In this document: positions 26,783-34,889 of the stretch, in pieces | Layout: every line of letters starts with the position of its first letter | How positions within the stretch are numbered: position 1 is the first letter of the stretch | Origin: an uncultured Eubacteriales bacterium | GTDB lineage: Bacteria > Bacillota > Clostridia > Oscillospirales > CAG-272 | Direction: 5' to 3' | DNA length: 58,487 nt | NCBI GenBank assembly: GCA_934446065.1 | Contig: CAKSDP010000010.1 | Span: forward strand, 1-58,487 | Made by a program: the position numbers and the translations under genes | The notes under the pieces: generated by a model | What the model saw: the letters and a program-made list of their open reading frames with translations, nothing else | Told to the model about the DNA's origin: nothing | The model's database searches: none

Positions 26783-28858
26783 ATGGCAAAAATCAACGTA
26801 CTCGGCTTTGAGATCGCGAACCTGATCGCCGCGGGCGAAGTTGTGGATCGCCCTGCTTCAGCCGTAAAAGAGCTGTGCGAAAACTCGCTTGACGCAGGCG
26901 CAACGTTCATAACGGTGGAAATACGGCGCGGCGGCATCGGAATGATCCGCGTATCGGACAACGGCTGCGGCATGGAGCCGGACGATGTTCCGCTCGCGGT
27001 GCTTCGCCATGCGACAAGCAAAATTTCAAGCGCGGCGGATCTTGCGGCGATCTGCACACTCGGGTTCAGAGGTGAGGCGCTCGCCGCGATATCCTCCGTA
27101 TCGCACATGAAGATACTAACGCGCACATCTGACGCCGACATGGGCACATCGCTCGTCTGCGACGGCGGCGAGATCACGGAATACAGCGAGGCAGGCTGCG
27201 CGGCAGGCACGACAGTCATCGCAACCGAGCTTTTTTACAATGTTCCCGCAAGACGCAAGTTCATGAAAAAAGACTCGACCGAAGCCGCTGCCGTATCAGC
27301 CGTAGTTGAAAAGCTTGCACTCTCCTCCCCCGACGTATCGTTCAAATTCATAAGCGACGGCGAGGTGAAATTCGTCACCCCCGGCAACGGCAGCCTTTTC
27401 GGTGCGGCTTATGTTATTTTCGGGCGCGAATGCGCGGAGCGTCTTGTTGAGGTGTCGCGCTGCGAGGACGGAATATCCGTTACAGGCTACACATCGGAGC
27501 CCGATCTCGTGCGCTCGAACCGAAACATGGAGTATTTCTTCATCAACGGGCGCTACATCCGCAGCCGCACTATCTCTGCGGCAGTTGAGCAGGCTTATGC
27601 CTCAAGAATCCCGAAGGAGCGCTTCCCCATCGCGGTTCTTAACATAGAAATAACTCCCGGACTTGTGGACGTTAACGTTCATCCGTCAAAGCTCGAGGTC
27701 AAATTCACAAACGAGCGGCTGATCTTCGAGGCAGTGTATTACGCCGTGCTCGGCACACTGACAAAGCGCGCCGATATGCCGGAGATCAAGGTTGAACCGG
27801 CAATTCCGGCGGCACGCGAGGAGAAACCCGCGCAGTCGCCCGCACCGTATGTGCCGACGTCTCACAATACACAGCCCGAACCCACGCCGACACGGACCGC
27901 CCCGATAACCCCGGAAAAGCACGAGAACGCAGCGAATACGATAACGGATACGGCATCGGTTGGTGCGTGGGATATGCGCGAACAGACAGCTCCGCCGACA
28001 CCGCGCGAAGTGCCGGGTCGTACAGACGATGTACAGATACCGTTCAACTCATCCTCGTGGGTATCCGCAGAGGATGCCGCAAAGCTTAAAAATCCGTTCG
28101 GCAGCGAAAAAAGCGAGCAGATACATATGCCGCGCGTGCCGACAATAAAGCCGGAGACTGACGAACCCGACCAGCCCGCCGATACTGCGGACTCTCCGAG
28201 CGATGCCGCGCTTCCGGGAGCCGATGCACCGCAGGCTGCGGACTCCGTTCCCGAATACCGGATAATCGGTGAAGCATACAACTGTTATGTAATAGTCGAG
28301 CTTGAGGACAGGCTCGTATTTATCGACAAACACGCCGCGCACGAGCGCATCATATACGATTCTCTCTGCGAGAAGCTGCGCGGCGGGCGCGAGGCGGGAC
28401 AGCTGCTGCTGTTCCCCCTGAAGGAAAAGCTTGCGTCGATCGAAGCCGTTATTCTCGAGGACGCGGAGTACCGCGAATCCTTTGAGCGGCTCGGCTTCAA
28501 GTATACGGTTGACCGGGCTGCCGGTACGGTATTGATCTCCGCCGTTCCCGAGGAGATCGGGCGCGACGGCGCCGCCGATATGCTTCTGTCCCTTGCCGGG
28601 CGGCTGTCCGAAGGACACGGCACGATCGACGCCGCCGGGATAGAATATTTTGAACAAAAGCTGCATCAGGTCGCCTGCAAGGCGGCGATCAAGGGCGGCA
28701 GAGTCTACGGCGGCGAGGAAGTCCGCTATATCTGCGAAAAGCTCCTCCGCACGCCGGAAAAAGGCGGCAGCGCGGTCAAGACCTGCCCGCACGGCAGACC
28801 TGTGGCGTTCGAGCTGCGCAAAAATTCAATCGAAAGGCAATTCTCACGAATAGTGTAA
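26783..28858 (+). CDS. mutL: DNA mismatch repair protein MutL (endonuclease type)
   Basis: 691 residues. The N-terminal GHKL ATPase has IAAGEVVDRPASAVKELCEN, DNGCGM and GFRGEALAAI. A long, proline-rich, low-complexity linker spans about residues 335-490. The C-terminal dimerisation domain carries IDKHAAHERIIYD, the equivalent of the DQHAxxExxxxE endonuclease motif, and CPHGRPVAFEL. Organisms of this group usually lack MutH, and MutL itself nicks the new strand. The start (MAKINVLGFE) is close behind the mutS stop; tgt follows after seven bases. Confidence 0.96.
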   Translation: MAKINVLGFEIANLIAAGEVVDRPASAVKELCENSLDAGATFITVEIRRGGIGMIRVSDNGCGMEPDDVPLAVLRHATSKISSAADLAAICTLGFRGEALAAISSVSHMKILTRTSDADMGTSLVCDGGEITEYSEAGCAAGTTVIATELFYNVPARRKFMKKDSTEAAAVSAVVEKLALSSPDVSFKFISDGEVKFVTPGNGSLFGAAYVIFGRECAERLVEVSRCEDGISVTGYTSEPDLVRSNRNMEYFFINGRYIRSRTISAAVEQAYASRIPKERFPIAVLNIEITPGLVDVNVHPSKLEVKFTNERLIFEAVYYAVLGTLTKRADMPEIKVEPAIPAAREEKPAQSPAPYVPTSHNTQPEPTPTRTAPITPEKHENAANTITDTASVGAWDMREQTAPPTPREVPGRTDDVQIPFNSSSWVSAEDAAKLKNPFGSEKSEQIHMPRVPTIKPETDEPDQPADTADSPSDAALPGADAPQAADSVPEYRIIGEAYNCYVIVELEDRLVFIDKHAAHERIIYDSLCEKLRGGREAGQLLLFPLKEKLASIEAVILEDAEYRESFERLGFKYTVDRAAGTVLISAVPEEIGRDGAADMLLSLAGRLSEGHGTIDAAGIEYFEQKLHQVACKAAIKGGRVYGGEEVRYICEKLLRTPEKGGSAVKTCPHGRPVAFELRKNSIERQFSRIV

Positions 28859-28865
28859 AAGAGAT

Positions 28866-30002
28866 ATGTTCACACTTCTTAAAACAGAGGGAGCCGCAAG
28901 ACGCGGCCGCTTCGTCACCCCGCACGGAGTCATCGAAACTCCGGTATTCATGAACGTTGCGACCTGCGGCGCGATCAAGGGCGGGCTTTCAGCCTATGAT
29001 CTGCGTGAAGTAGGCTGTCAGGTCATGCTCTCAAACACGTATCATCTGCACATCCGCCCAGGCGACAAGCTTGTACGCAAGCTCGGCGGCGTTCGCGGAA
29101 TGTCCGGCTGGGACGGCCCGCTGCTCACGGATTCCGGCGGATTTCAGGTGTTCTCGCTTGCGTCACTGCGCAAGATCCGCGAGGAAGGCGTATATTTTGC
29201 GTCGCACGTTGACGGCAGACGCATTTTCATGGGGCCTGAGGAGAGTATGCAGATCCAGTCAAACCTTGCGTCCACCATTGCGATGGCGTTTGACGAATGC
29301 ATCGAAAATCCCGCGGAATACAAGTACGTCAAGGCGTCCTGCGACCGCACGGCTCGCTGGCTTGAGCGCTGCCGCCGTGAGATGGACAGACTGAACTCTC
29401 TTGAGGACACGCTGAATCCCGAGCAGATGCTGTTCGGCATAAACCAGGGCAGCACATACGAGGATCTCCGCATCGAGCACATGAAGCGCATCCGCGAGAT
29501 CGACTGCGCGGGATACGCGATCGGCGGACTTGCCGTAGGCGAGAGCGCGGAGGAGATGTACCGCATAATCGAGGCAGTCGAGCCGTATATGCCGAAGGAC
29601 AAGCCTCGCTACCTCATGGGTGTCGGTACGCCGCAGAACATTCTCGAAGCCGTACACCGCGGCGTTGATTTCTTCGACTGCGTAATGCCGTCGCGAAATG
29701 CACGTCACGGCAATCTCTTCACGTGGCACGGCAAAATGAACGTGATGAACGAGAAATACGCCGACGACAACCGTCCGATCGACGAGGGCTGCGGCTGCGA
29801 AGCCTGCAAGCACCACAGCCGTGCGTACATCCGCCATCTCATAAAAGCAAAGGAATCGCTCGGAATGCGCCTTGCGGTAACACACAATCTCTACTTCTAC
29901 AACGATCTGACCCGAAAGATCAGAGAAGCGCTTGACGGCGGATATTTCGAGAGCTTCTATCAGAAGTACCATGATCTTCTGGCAGAGCGCAGCGAAATGT
30001 AA
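28866..30002 (+). CDS. tgt: tRNA-guanine transglycosylase
   Basis: 378 residues. It exchanges G34 in tRNAs with GUN anticodons for preQ1 on the way to queuosine. Catalytic and substrate residues are visible in LLTDSGGFQVFSL and VDFFDCVMPSRNARHGNLFT. The structural zinc site is CGCEACKHHSRAYIRHL. NTYHLHIRPG and GGLAVGE are further family segments. No queA or queuosine synthesis genes are adjacent; queA is often next to tgt, so here the cofactor base may be imported or made from another locus. A new promoter begins eight bases after its stop. Confidence 0.97.
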   Translation: MFTLLKTEGAARRGRFVTPHGVIETPVFMNVATCGAIKGGLSAYDLREVGCQVMLSNTYHLHIRPGDKLVRKLGGVRGMSGWDGPLLTDSGGFQVFSLASLRKIREEGVYFASHVDGRRIFMGPEESMQIQSNLASTIAMAFDECIENPAEYKYVKASCDRTARWLERCRREMDRLNSLEDTLNPEQMLFGINQGSTYEDLRIEHMKRIREIDCAGYAIGGLAVGESAEEMYRIIEAVEPYMPKDKPRYLMGVGTPQNILEAVHRGVDFFDCVMPSRNARHGNLFTWHGKMNVMNEKYADDNRPIDEGCGCEACKHHSRAYIRHLIKAKESLGMRLAVTHNLYFYNDLTRKIREALDGGYFESFYQKYHDLLAERSEM

Positions 30003-30009
30003 GTCCCGA

Positions 30010-30038
30010 TTGACATTTTTCAGAGCTTGTGATATAAT
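30010..30038 (+). promoter_or_regulatory. Sigma-A promoter of the pnuC leader transcript
   Basis: Consensus TTGACA (30010-30015), a 17-base spacer and TATAAT (30033-30038), predicting a transcript start near 30045. Confidence 0.88.
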
Positions 30039-30044
30039 CAAATA

Positions 30045-30140
30045 AATGAATAGTTGCCACCGGGTAGCGATGCTTTGAGGCATCCGTATGCGTATCGTTA
30101 GGTCTTTGAAGATACGCATGGCGGGTGCCTTTCTTATAGA
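30045..30140 (+). ncRNA. Structured 5' leader, candidate riboswitch, upstream of pnuC
   Basis: The 120-base leader between promoter and pnuC contains two clear hairpins: GATGC-TTTGAG-GCATC (30069-30084) and a 9-bp stem ATGCGTATC/GATACGCAT (30088-30119) with a 14-base loop GTTAGGTCTTTGAA. They are enclosed by GCC (30056-30058) and GGC (30120-30122), with an ACCGGGTAGC strand on the 5' side and GGGTGCC on the 3' side that could form a pseudoknot or terminator-like pairing. The shape is that of a compact metabolite-binding leader. It does not match the TPP, FMN, ZTP or preQ1-I consensus I know. NAD+ or a nicotinamide compound is the obvious ligand guess. Confidence 0.5.
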
Positions 30141-30167
30141 TATTCAAATATTTGAAAGGAACTTCAG

Positions 30168-30872
30168 ATGAACCTCAAAAAATCATTGGCGGCGCTCACC
30201 ACCTTCGACCGCATCCTGTGGGCAGCGGCACTCGCGGTAGTGCTCGTGTCCGGAATCATCGGCCGCGGCAGCGCTGTCGCCGTGACGGCACCGCTTATCG
30301 GTGTGACGGCTCTCGTATTCCTCGCCAAAGGGGATGTTCTCGGGCAGCTTCTGACCGTCATCTTTGCCATCTTCTATGCAGTAGTGTCATATACCCAGCG
30401 GTACTACGGAGAAATGATAACTTACGTCGGGATGACGGCGCCGATGGCGGCAATGGCTGTTATATCGTGGCTGCGCCACCCGTTCAAGGACGGCGAGCCG
30501 CAGGTCAGGGTCGCGCGGCTTACGCCTGTTATGCGGGCACTCATCGTACCGCTGACGGTAGCTGTCACCGCCGCATTCTATTTCATCCTGCGTGCGCTCG
30601 GAAACGCAAGCCTTGCCGTCAGCACCGTATCCGTGGCAACAAGCTTCCTTGCGTCATATCTGACGTTCTGCCGCAGCAGCTATTACGCGCTCGCATACGC
30701 GGCAAACGATATCGTGCTCATAACGCTGTGGATAATCGCGTCAAGGGACGATATCTCGTACCTATCGATGGTCGCGTGCTTTCTCATGTTTCTTATATGC
30801 GATCTCTACGGGTTTATAAGCTGGCGGCGAATGGAGGCAAGCCAGCGCGAAGCCGACGGAACCGCACAGTAA
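30168..30872 (+). CDS. pnuC: PnuC-family membrane transporter (nicotinamide riboside-type)
   Basis: 234 residues and about seven transmembrane helices. PnuC proteins are facilitated carriers for vitamin nucleosides: nicotinamide riboside (PnuC), thiamine (PnuT) or riboflavin (PnuX). Family features are FLAKGDVLGQLLTVIFAIFY and the CRSSYYALAYAANDIVLI segment, where the AAND(I) helix is typical of the substrate path, then the charged C-terminal WRRM tail. The sequence suits PnuC better than PnuT, but the substrate cannot be proved by eye. AAAGGAAC precedes the ATG. It has its own promoter and a structured leader, so it is probably regulated by its cargo or by NAD. Confidence 0.82.
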   Translation: MNLKKSLAALTTFDRILWAAALAVVLVSGIIGRGSAVAVTAPLIGVTALVFLAKGDVLGQLLTVIFAIFYAVVSYTQRYYGEMITYVGMTAPMAAMAVISWLRHPFKDGEPQVRVARLTPVMRALIVPLTVAVTAAFYFILRALGNASLAVSTVSVATSFLASYLTFCRSSYYALAYAANDIVLITLWIIASRDDISYLSMVACFLMFLICDLYGFISWRRMEASQREADGTAQ

Positions 30873-30873
30873 A

Positions 30874-30905
30874 AAAGATGGCGTGAATATCACGCCATCT
30901 TTTTC
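30874..30905. terminator. Bidirectional terminator
   Basis: AAAGATGGCGTG-AATAT-CACGCCATCTTT with A-rich and T-rich flanks, between convergent genes. Confidence 0.9.
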
Positions 30906-30907
30906 GC

Positions 30908-31093
30908 TTATCTTGCGTAGTCCGCAATGCTCTGCATGATGGAGCTCATCGTGTCCATCGCCGTAGCGGTCTTTTTCTTGATCGCACGCTTTGTAGGCTT
31001 CTTCATATTGCAGGCAAGCGCGACCCCTGCCGCTCCTCCGATAGCCATTCCGGTCAATACGCCCTTTGTAACGTTCATGAAACTTGACGACAT
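30908..31093 (-). CDS. Small YtxH-like membrane-associated protein
   Basis: 61 residues. A glycine- and alanine-rich hydrophobic segment near the N-terminus (VLTGMAIGGAAGVALACNM) is followed by a lysine-rich stretch (KKPTKRAIKKKTATAM) and a helical tail. This resembles the YtxH-type or glycine-zipper small proteins common in Clostridia, whose function is unknown. A strong AGGAGG site lies seven bases before the ATG, which supports real translation. It is a single-gene unit between two convergent or divergent neighbours. Confidence 0.72.
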   Translation of the reverse strand: MSSSFMNVTKGVLTGMAIGGAAGVALACNMKKPTKRAIKKKTATAMDTMSSIMQSIADYAR

Positions 31094-31281
31094 CTTTATG
31101 CCTCCTTTTTGTTTTTACACAATTATTGTTGCCGTAACGCAAAGATTTACCCGTCCCAAAATATGGCGGGATGATTTTACACCGTTTCTGTTTTCTTCAA
31201 TCCGACGAATATATTTCAGCGTGTTTTTATTTTGTGCGGGGCAAAAATAATTATGAAAAAATTCCGAAAGGAGATAATATA

Positions 31282-32190
31282 ATGAGAAAAGAAAAATATT
31301 TCGCGGGCGCTCTTGCTGCTGCGGCAATCGTTGTATTTTCGGCAAACGCCGCAAACATTTCGGTTCATGCCGATACGGCGAGCGAAACTGCGGAAGAGAC
31401 AACAGGTCTTATTAACAAGATCCCCTCCCGCGTCAGCGACAGGATCATCATACGCGAGAGAGTCGCGGACGACACGCAGACTACCTCCGCCGCAGGCACG
31501 TTCAACTGGTACTGCCGTCATATGACAGACGGAAAAACGCCGCCGTGCCCGCCCGAAATGAGCTTCATTTCAGATGTCGGTGGAGTTTATATAGGCAATC
31601 CCGATGAAAAGGTCATTTATTTGACATTTGATGCGGGATACGAAAACGGCAACGTTGCAAAGATCCTGGATACGCTGAAAGCGGAAGAGGTCCCCGGCGC
31701 GTTTTTCGTACTGAAGAATCTCGCAAAGCAAAATCCCGAGCTTCTTCAGCGCATGGCAAACGAGGGGCACACGATCTGCAATCACACCGCGCGCCACCGC
31801 GATATGACGACATTCCATGACAAGGAGCAGATCCGCGCCGAGCTTGATGAGCTTAATTCGGCGTGTGCCGAATTTGCGGGAGTTGAATGTGCCCCGTTCT
31901 ACCGCCCGCCGGAGGGCAAATTTTCCCGCGAGAACCTTGAAATAATATCCGAGCTGGGGTACACGACCGTTTTCTGGAGCTTTGCATACGCAGATTGGGA
32001 CAACACCGCGCAGCCGTCTCCGGAAAGTGCAAAGAAAAAGATTCTTGACGGCACACACAACGGCATGGTGCTGCTGCTTCACCCGACATCTTCTACAAAC
32101 GCAGAAATCCTCGGCGATCTTATACAGACGTGGAAAAGTGAGGGGTACCGATTCGGCAGCCTGTCCGAGCTTTGCGCGTCCGGCTCCTAA
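31282..32190 (+). CDS. Polysaccharide deacetylase, PdaA-type (delta-lactam forming)
   Basis: 302 residues, starting after AAAGGAGAT. A signal peptide (cleaved near residue 31) and a short spacer precede the NodB domain (about 110-295). Motif 1 is LTFDAGYENGN, as in PdaA proteins (TFDNGYENG) rather than the TFDDG of chitin deacetylases. The HxxxH zinc motif is NHTARH and the RPPEGKFS loop follows. PdaA removes the acetyl group of N-acetylmuramic acid so that muramic delta-lactam forms in spore cortex, which fits a spore former. A vegetative wall role cannot be excluded. The next gene is a second, different NodB protein. Confidence 0.87.
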   Translation: MRKEKYFAGALAAAAIVVFSANAANISVHADTASETAEETTGLINKIPSRVSDRIIIRERVADDTQTTSAAGTFNWYCRHMTDGKTPPCPPEMSFISDVGGVYIGNPDEKVIYLTFDAGYENGNVAKILDTLKAEEVPGAFFVLKNLAKQNPELLQRMANEGHTICNHTARHRDMTTFHDKEQIRAELDELNSACAEFAGVECAPFYRPPEGKFSRENLEIISELGYTTVFWSFAYADWDNTAQPSPESAKKKILDGTHNGMVLLLHPTSSTNAEILGDLIQTWKSEGYRFGSLSELCASGS

Positions 32191-32222
32191 AAATCCACTT
32201 CTCACAAAGGAGTCGGAAATTC

Positions 32223-32912
32223 ATGAAAAAACTTCTCTTTACGCTGATCTGCATTCTTTCGGCGGCAGCGATCGCGGTATTTTACCCGGCGAGCGCCGCT
32301 GCGTGTGACGAGACCTGCTCAAGTCACCCGAACGGAAAAATGAAGATCGCAATAACCTTTGATGACGGACCGCACCCGGTATACACTCCGCAAATTTTAG
32401 ACATTCTCAAAAAATACGGCGTTCACGCCACATTTTTTGTGATCGGCGAAAATGTCGCAATGCACCCCGAGCTTACCGAACGCTGCATTGCAGAGGGACA
32501 CGAGATCGCAAATCACACGTACACCCACAAAAATCTTGCAAAGGACTCTTGCAGCGACATTCAGAATGAGATCGTACACACGGAAAATACTGTTTTTGAG
32601 AACTTTGACATTCGGACGAAGCTTTTGAGACCGCCGGGAGGACTTTACGGCAAAAATGTACTGTCTTGCGCAGAGGAGCTTGACTACACGGTAATTCTGT
32701 GGTCGATAGACACGCGCGACTGGGCGCACACTCCGGTACAGAAGATCACGAAAAACGTTCTCGGATCGGTGAAGGCGGGAGACATAATCCTGATGCACGA
32801 TTTTGTACAAAAGCGTTCCCCGACGCCGGACGCGCTTGAAAAAATACTTCCCGTACTGATCGAGCGCGGTTTTTCCCCGGTCACGGTATCGGAGCTTATC
32901 GGAACAGACTGA
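32223..32912 (+). CDS. Polysaccharide deacetylase (NodB domain, PdaB/peptidoglycan type)
   Basis: 229 residues from ATG after AAAGGAG. A signal peptide ends near residue 27. The NodB domain has complete motifs: ITFDDGPHP (metal and base), NHTYTH (zinc), RPPGG (groove) and IILMHDF (last catalytic His). It should be a metal-dependent deacetylase of N-acetylglucosamine or N-acetylmuramic acid in the wall, acting outside the cell. It sits 32 bases behind the PdaA-type gene and is probably co-transcribed. The short, minimal form resembles PdaB, a sporulation protein of B. subtilis, but substrate is not certain. Confidence 0.87.
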   Translation: MKKLLFTLICILSAAAIAVFYPASAAACDETCSSHPNGKMKIAITFDDGPHPVYTPQILDILKKYGVHATFFVIGENVAMHPELTERCIAEGHEIANHTYTHKNLAKDSCSDIQNEIVHTENTVFENFDIRTKLLRPPGGLYGKNVLSCAEELDYTVILWSIDTRDWAHTPVQKITKNVLGSVKAGDIILMHDFVQKRSPTPDALEKILPVLIERGFSPVTVSELIGTD

Positions 32913-32918
32913 ACTTCG

Positions 32919-33017
32919 CCTTGCAGTAACGGGGATTGTATGGTATAATGTAATATATGTTACTTTATATCCTGTGCGGCTCTGCCGCACGGTACATAGA
33001 CTGAGATTACTGCAAGG
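32919..33017. repeat. 11-bp inverted repeat enclosing the ruvA promoter, with inner leader hairpin
   Basis: CCTTGCAGTAA (32919-32929) and its exact reverse complement (33007-33017) enclose the promoter and leader. The left arm contains the -35 box and the right arm contains the start of the ribosome site. Inside the leader is a perfect 7-bp hairpin, GTGCGGC-TCT-GCCGCAC (32974-32990). Confidence 0.6.
32921..32949 (+). promoter_or_regulatory. Sigma-A promoter of ruvAB
   Basis: TTGCAG (32921-32926), a 17-base spacer and TATAAT (32944-32949), about 77 bases before ruvA. No SOS box of the Firmicute GAAC-N4-GTTC type was seen in the leader. Confidence 0.75.
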
Positions 33018-33025
33018 AGTTCAAA

Positions 33026-33649
33026 ATGATCTACTGCATTACCGGCGATCTTCTGTATCTTGACGCGGTTGCGTCAACAGCCGTTGTGGACTGCGGCGGT
33101 GTCGGATACTTTCTCACTCTGACGTCATCTGCCGTCGCCGCCCTTCCGAGCCCGAATGAGGACGGCGGAGTCCGCGTCCGGCTCTATACATACATGCATG
33201 TCAAGGAAGACGGGGTTGATCTTTTCGGATTTGCGACGGAGGAGGAGCGCTCGATGTTCTGTCTCCTTATTACGGTATCAGGAGTCGGTCCGAAAGCCGC
33301 AATCTCGATCTTGTCGCTGATGAGTCCGGAAAAATTTGCATCAGCGGTGCTTGCCGGCGATCAGAAAGCCATTTCAAAGGCTCCCGGGATCGGGGCGAAA
33401 ACTGCCGCAAGACTTGTGCTTGAGCTGAAAGAAAAGCTGTCAAAGCTTTATTCTGCAGAACGCACGAGCGACAGCTCTGACGCTCCCTCGGCAGATATTC
33501 CCGCAAGCGACAGAGGAGACGCGGTGGCGGCGCTTTCGGTGCTCGGCTACTCAAAACAGGAGATCGACTGGGCGCTTGCGCGTGTAGGCGATGCGGTCGG
33601 AACGGAAAACATCATAAAAGCGGCTCTTGCCAATCTTATGAAGCAGTAA
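33026..33649 (+). CDS. ruvA: Holliday junction branch migration protein RuvA
   Basis: 207 residues. RuvA binds four-way junctions and loads RuvB. The N-terminal OB fold shows MIYCITGDL and CGGVGYFLT. Two helix-hairpin-helix motifs lie near VSGVGPKAAISILS and APGIGAKTAARLVLELK, and the small C-terminal RuvB-binding domain ends the protein (ALSVLGYSKQEI). AAGGAG precedes the ATG. ruvB follows after 19 bases; ruvC is not nearby, as in other Firmicutes, which use RecU. Confidence 0.97.
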   Translation: MIYCITGDLLYLDAVASTAVVDCGGVGYFLTLTSSAVAALPSPNEDGGVRVRLYTYMHVKEDGVDLFGFATEEERSMFCLLITVSGVGPKAAISILSLMSPEKFASAVLAGDQKAISKAPGIGAKTAARLVLELKEKLSKLYSAERTSDSSDAPSADIPASDRGDAVAALSVLGYSKQEIDWALARVGDAVGTENIIKAALANLMKQ

Positions 33650-33668
33650 GCTCGGAAAGGTTATACAA

Positions 33669-34739
33669 ATGAACGATTTTTTTGACGGGGACACGATCGA
33701 CGAGTCCCGGCTGATCGATCCCGCTGAACACAGCGCGGACACCGATCCCGAACAGAGCCTGCGCCCGATCTCGATCGACGAATACATAGGTCAGGAAAAA
33801 GCCAAGGACATAATGAAGGTCTATATCGAGGCGGCAAAGCAGCGCGGCGACTGTCTCGACCATGTGCTGCTGTACGGACCTCCCGGACTCGGCAAGACCA
33901 CGCTTTCCGGAATAATCGCCGCCGAAATGGGGGTGAATTTTCGCGTAACGTCCGGCCCCGCGATCGAGAAGCAGGGCGATCTCGCGGCACTGCTCACCAA
34001 TCTCGGCGAGGGCGATGTGCTGTTTATCGACGAGATACACCGCCTTCAGCGCTCGGTAGAAGAGATACTGTATCCCGCGTTGGAGGACTTTGCGCTCGAC
34101 ATCATTATCGGCAAAGGTCCTGCCGCGCGTAGCATCCGGCTGCCGCTGCCGCATTTTACGCTCATCGGTGCGACGACCCGCGCGGGTCAGCTCTCCACTC
34201 CGCTGCGCGACCGTTTCGGGGTGCTGCTCAGACTTGAGCTGTACACTCCGGAGGAGCTTACGGTAATAGTCACGCGCAGCGCGGGAATTCTCGGAATCCC
34301 GGTAACGGAGGACGGTGCGATGGAAATAGCCTCGCGCTCACGCGGCACGCCGCGTATCGCAAACCGGCTTCTGAAGCGCGTTCGCGATTTTGCTCAGGTG
34401 AGAGGCGACGGAGTGATAAATCTTGAAGCGGCAAGAGCCGCGCTCGCAACGCTCGAGATCGATGAGATGGGACTTGACAACACGGACAGACGGCTGCTTG
34501 AATCAATGATCCGCTACTACAACGGCGGTCCCGTAGGGCTTGAGACCATCTCTGCGACGATAGGAGAGGAAGCCGTAACGGTCGAAGACGTATACGAACC
34601 GTACCTGATACAGAACGGATTCATCGCGCGAACGCCGAAGGGACGTGTCGTAACTCCGTCGGCATATGCGCATCTCGGTATTCCGTATAACAAAAATACA
34701 GATACCGCACCTTCGTCCGAGCAGCTCGGATTTGAATGA
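33669..34739 (+). CDS. ruvB: Holliday junction branch migration ATPase RuvB
   Basis: 356 residues. It is a hexameric AAA+ motor on DNA. Walker A is GPPGLGKTTLS, Walker B is LFIDEIHRL, sensor 1 is LIGATTRAGQLS, and the SRGTPRIANRLLKRVRDF segment carries sensor 2. A winged-helix DNA-binding domain ends with FIARTPKGRVVT. It is co-transcribed with ruvA. Confidence 0.98.
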   Translation: MNDFFDGDTIDESRLIDPAEHSADTDPEQSLRPISIDEYIGQEKAKDIMKVYIEAAKQRGDCLDHVLLYGPPGLGKTTLSGIIAAEMGVNFRVTSGPAIEKQGDLAALLTNLGEGDVLFIDEIHRLQRSVEEILYPALEDFALDIIIGKGPAARSIRLPLPHFTLIGATTRAGQLSTPLRDRFGVLLRLELYTPEELTVIVTRSAGILGIPVTEDGAMEIASRSRGTPRIANRLLKRVRDFAQVRGDGVINLEAARAALATLEIDEMGLDNTDRRLLESMIRYYNGGPVGLETISATIGEEAVTVEDVYEPYLIQNGFIARTPKGRVVTPSAYAHLGIPYNKNTDTAPSSEQLGFE

Positions 34740-34784
34740 TATGTTAATTTAGACAAATTCACAAAGAGATTTGGAAAAACGGTG

Positions 34785-34813
34785 TTGATTTTTTATATTT
34801 TCCGTGATACAAT
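34785..34813 (+). promoter_or_regulatory. Sigma-A promoter of the cohesin/dockerin gene
   Basis: TTGATT (34785-34790), a 17-base spacer and TACAAT (34808-34813), about 77 bases before the start codon, in an AT-rich leader. Confidence 0.65.
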
Positions 34814-34889
34814 ATAGATAACAGATAATCGTTCTGTTAAGGCACAACTTCCCTTGTGCAATACTCCAAAAAAGGAAGGTTACTTTTGT

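Noticed and set aside
30056..30130. ZTP (pfl) riboswitch, because of CCACCGGGTAGCGA
   Set aside because: The conserved GACUGGC segment and the CCGCCUGGGC pseudoknot half are missing and the downstream gene is not a folate/purine gene.
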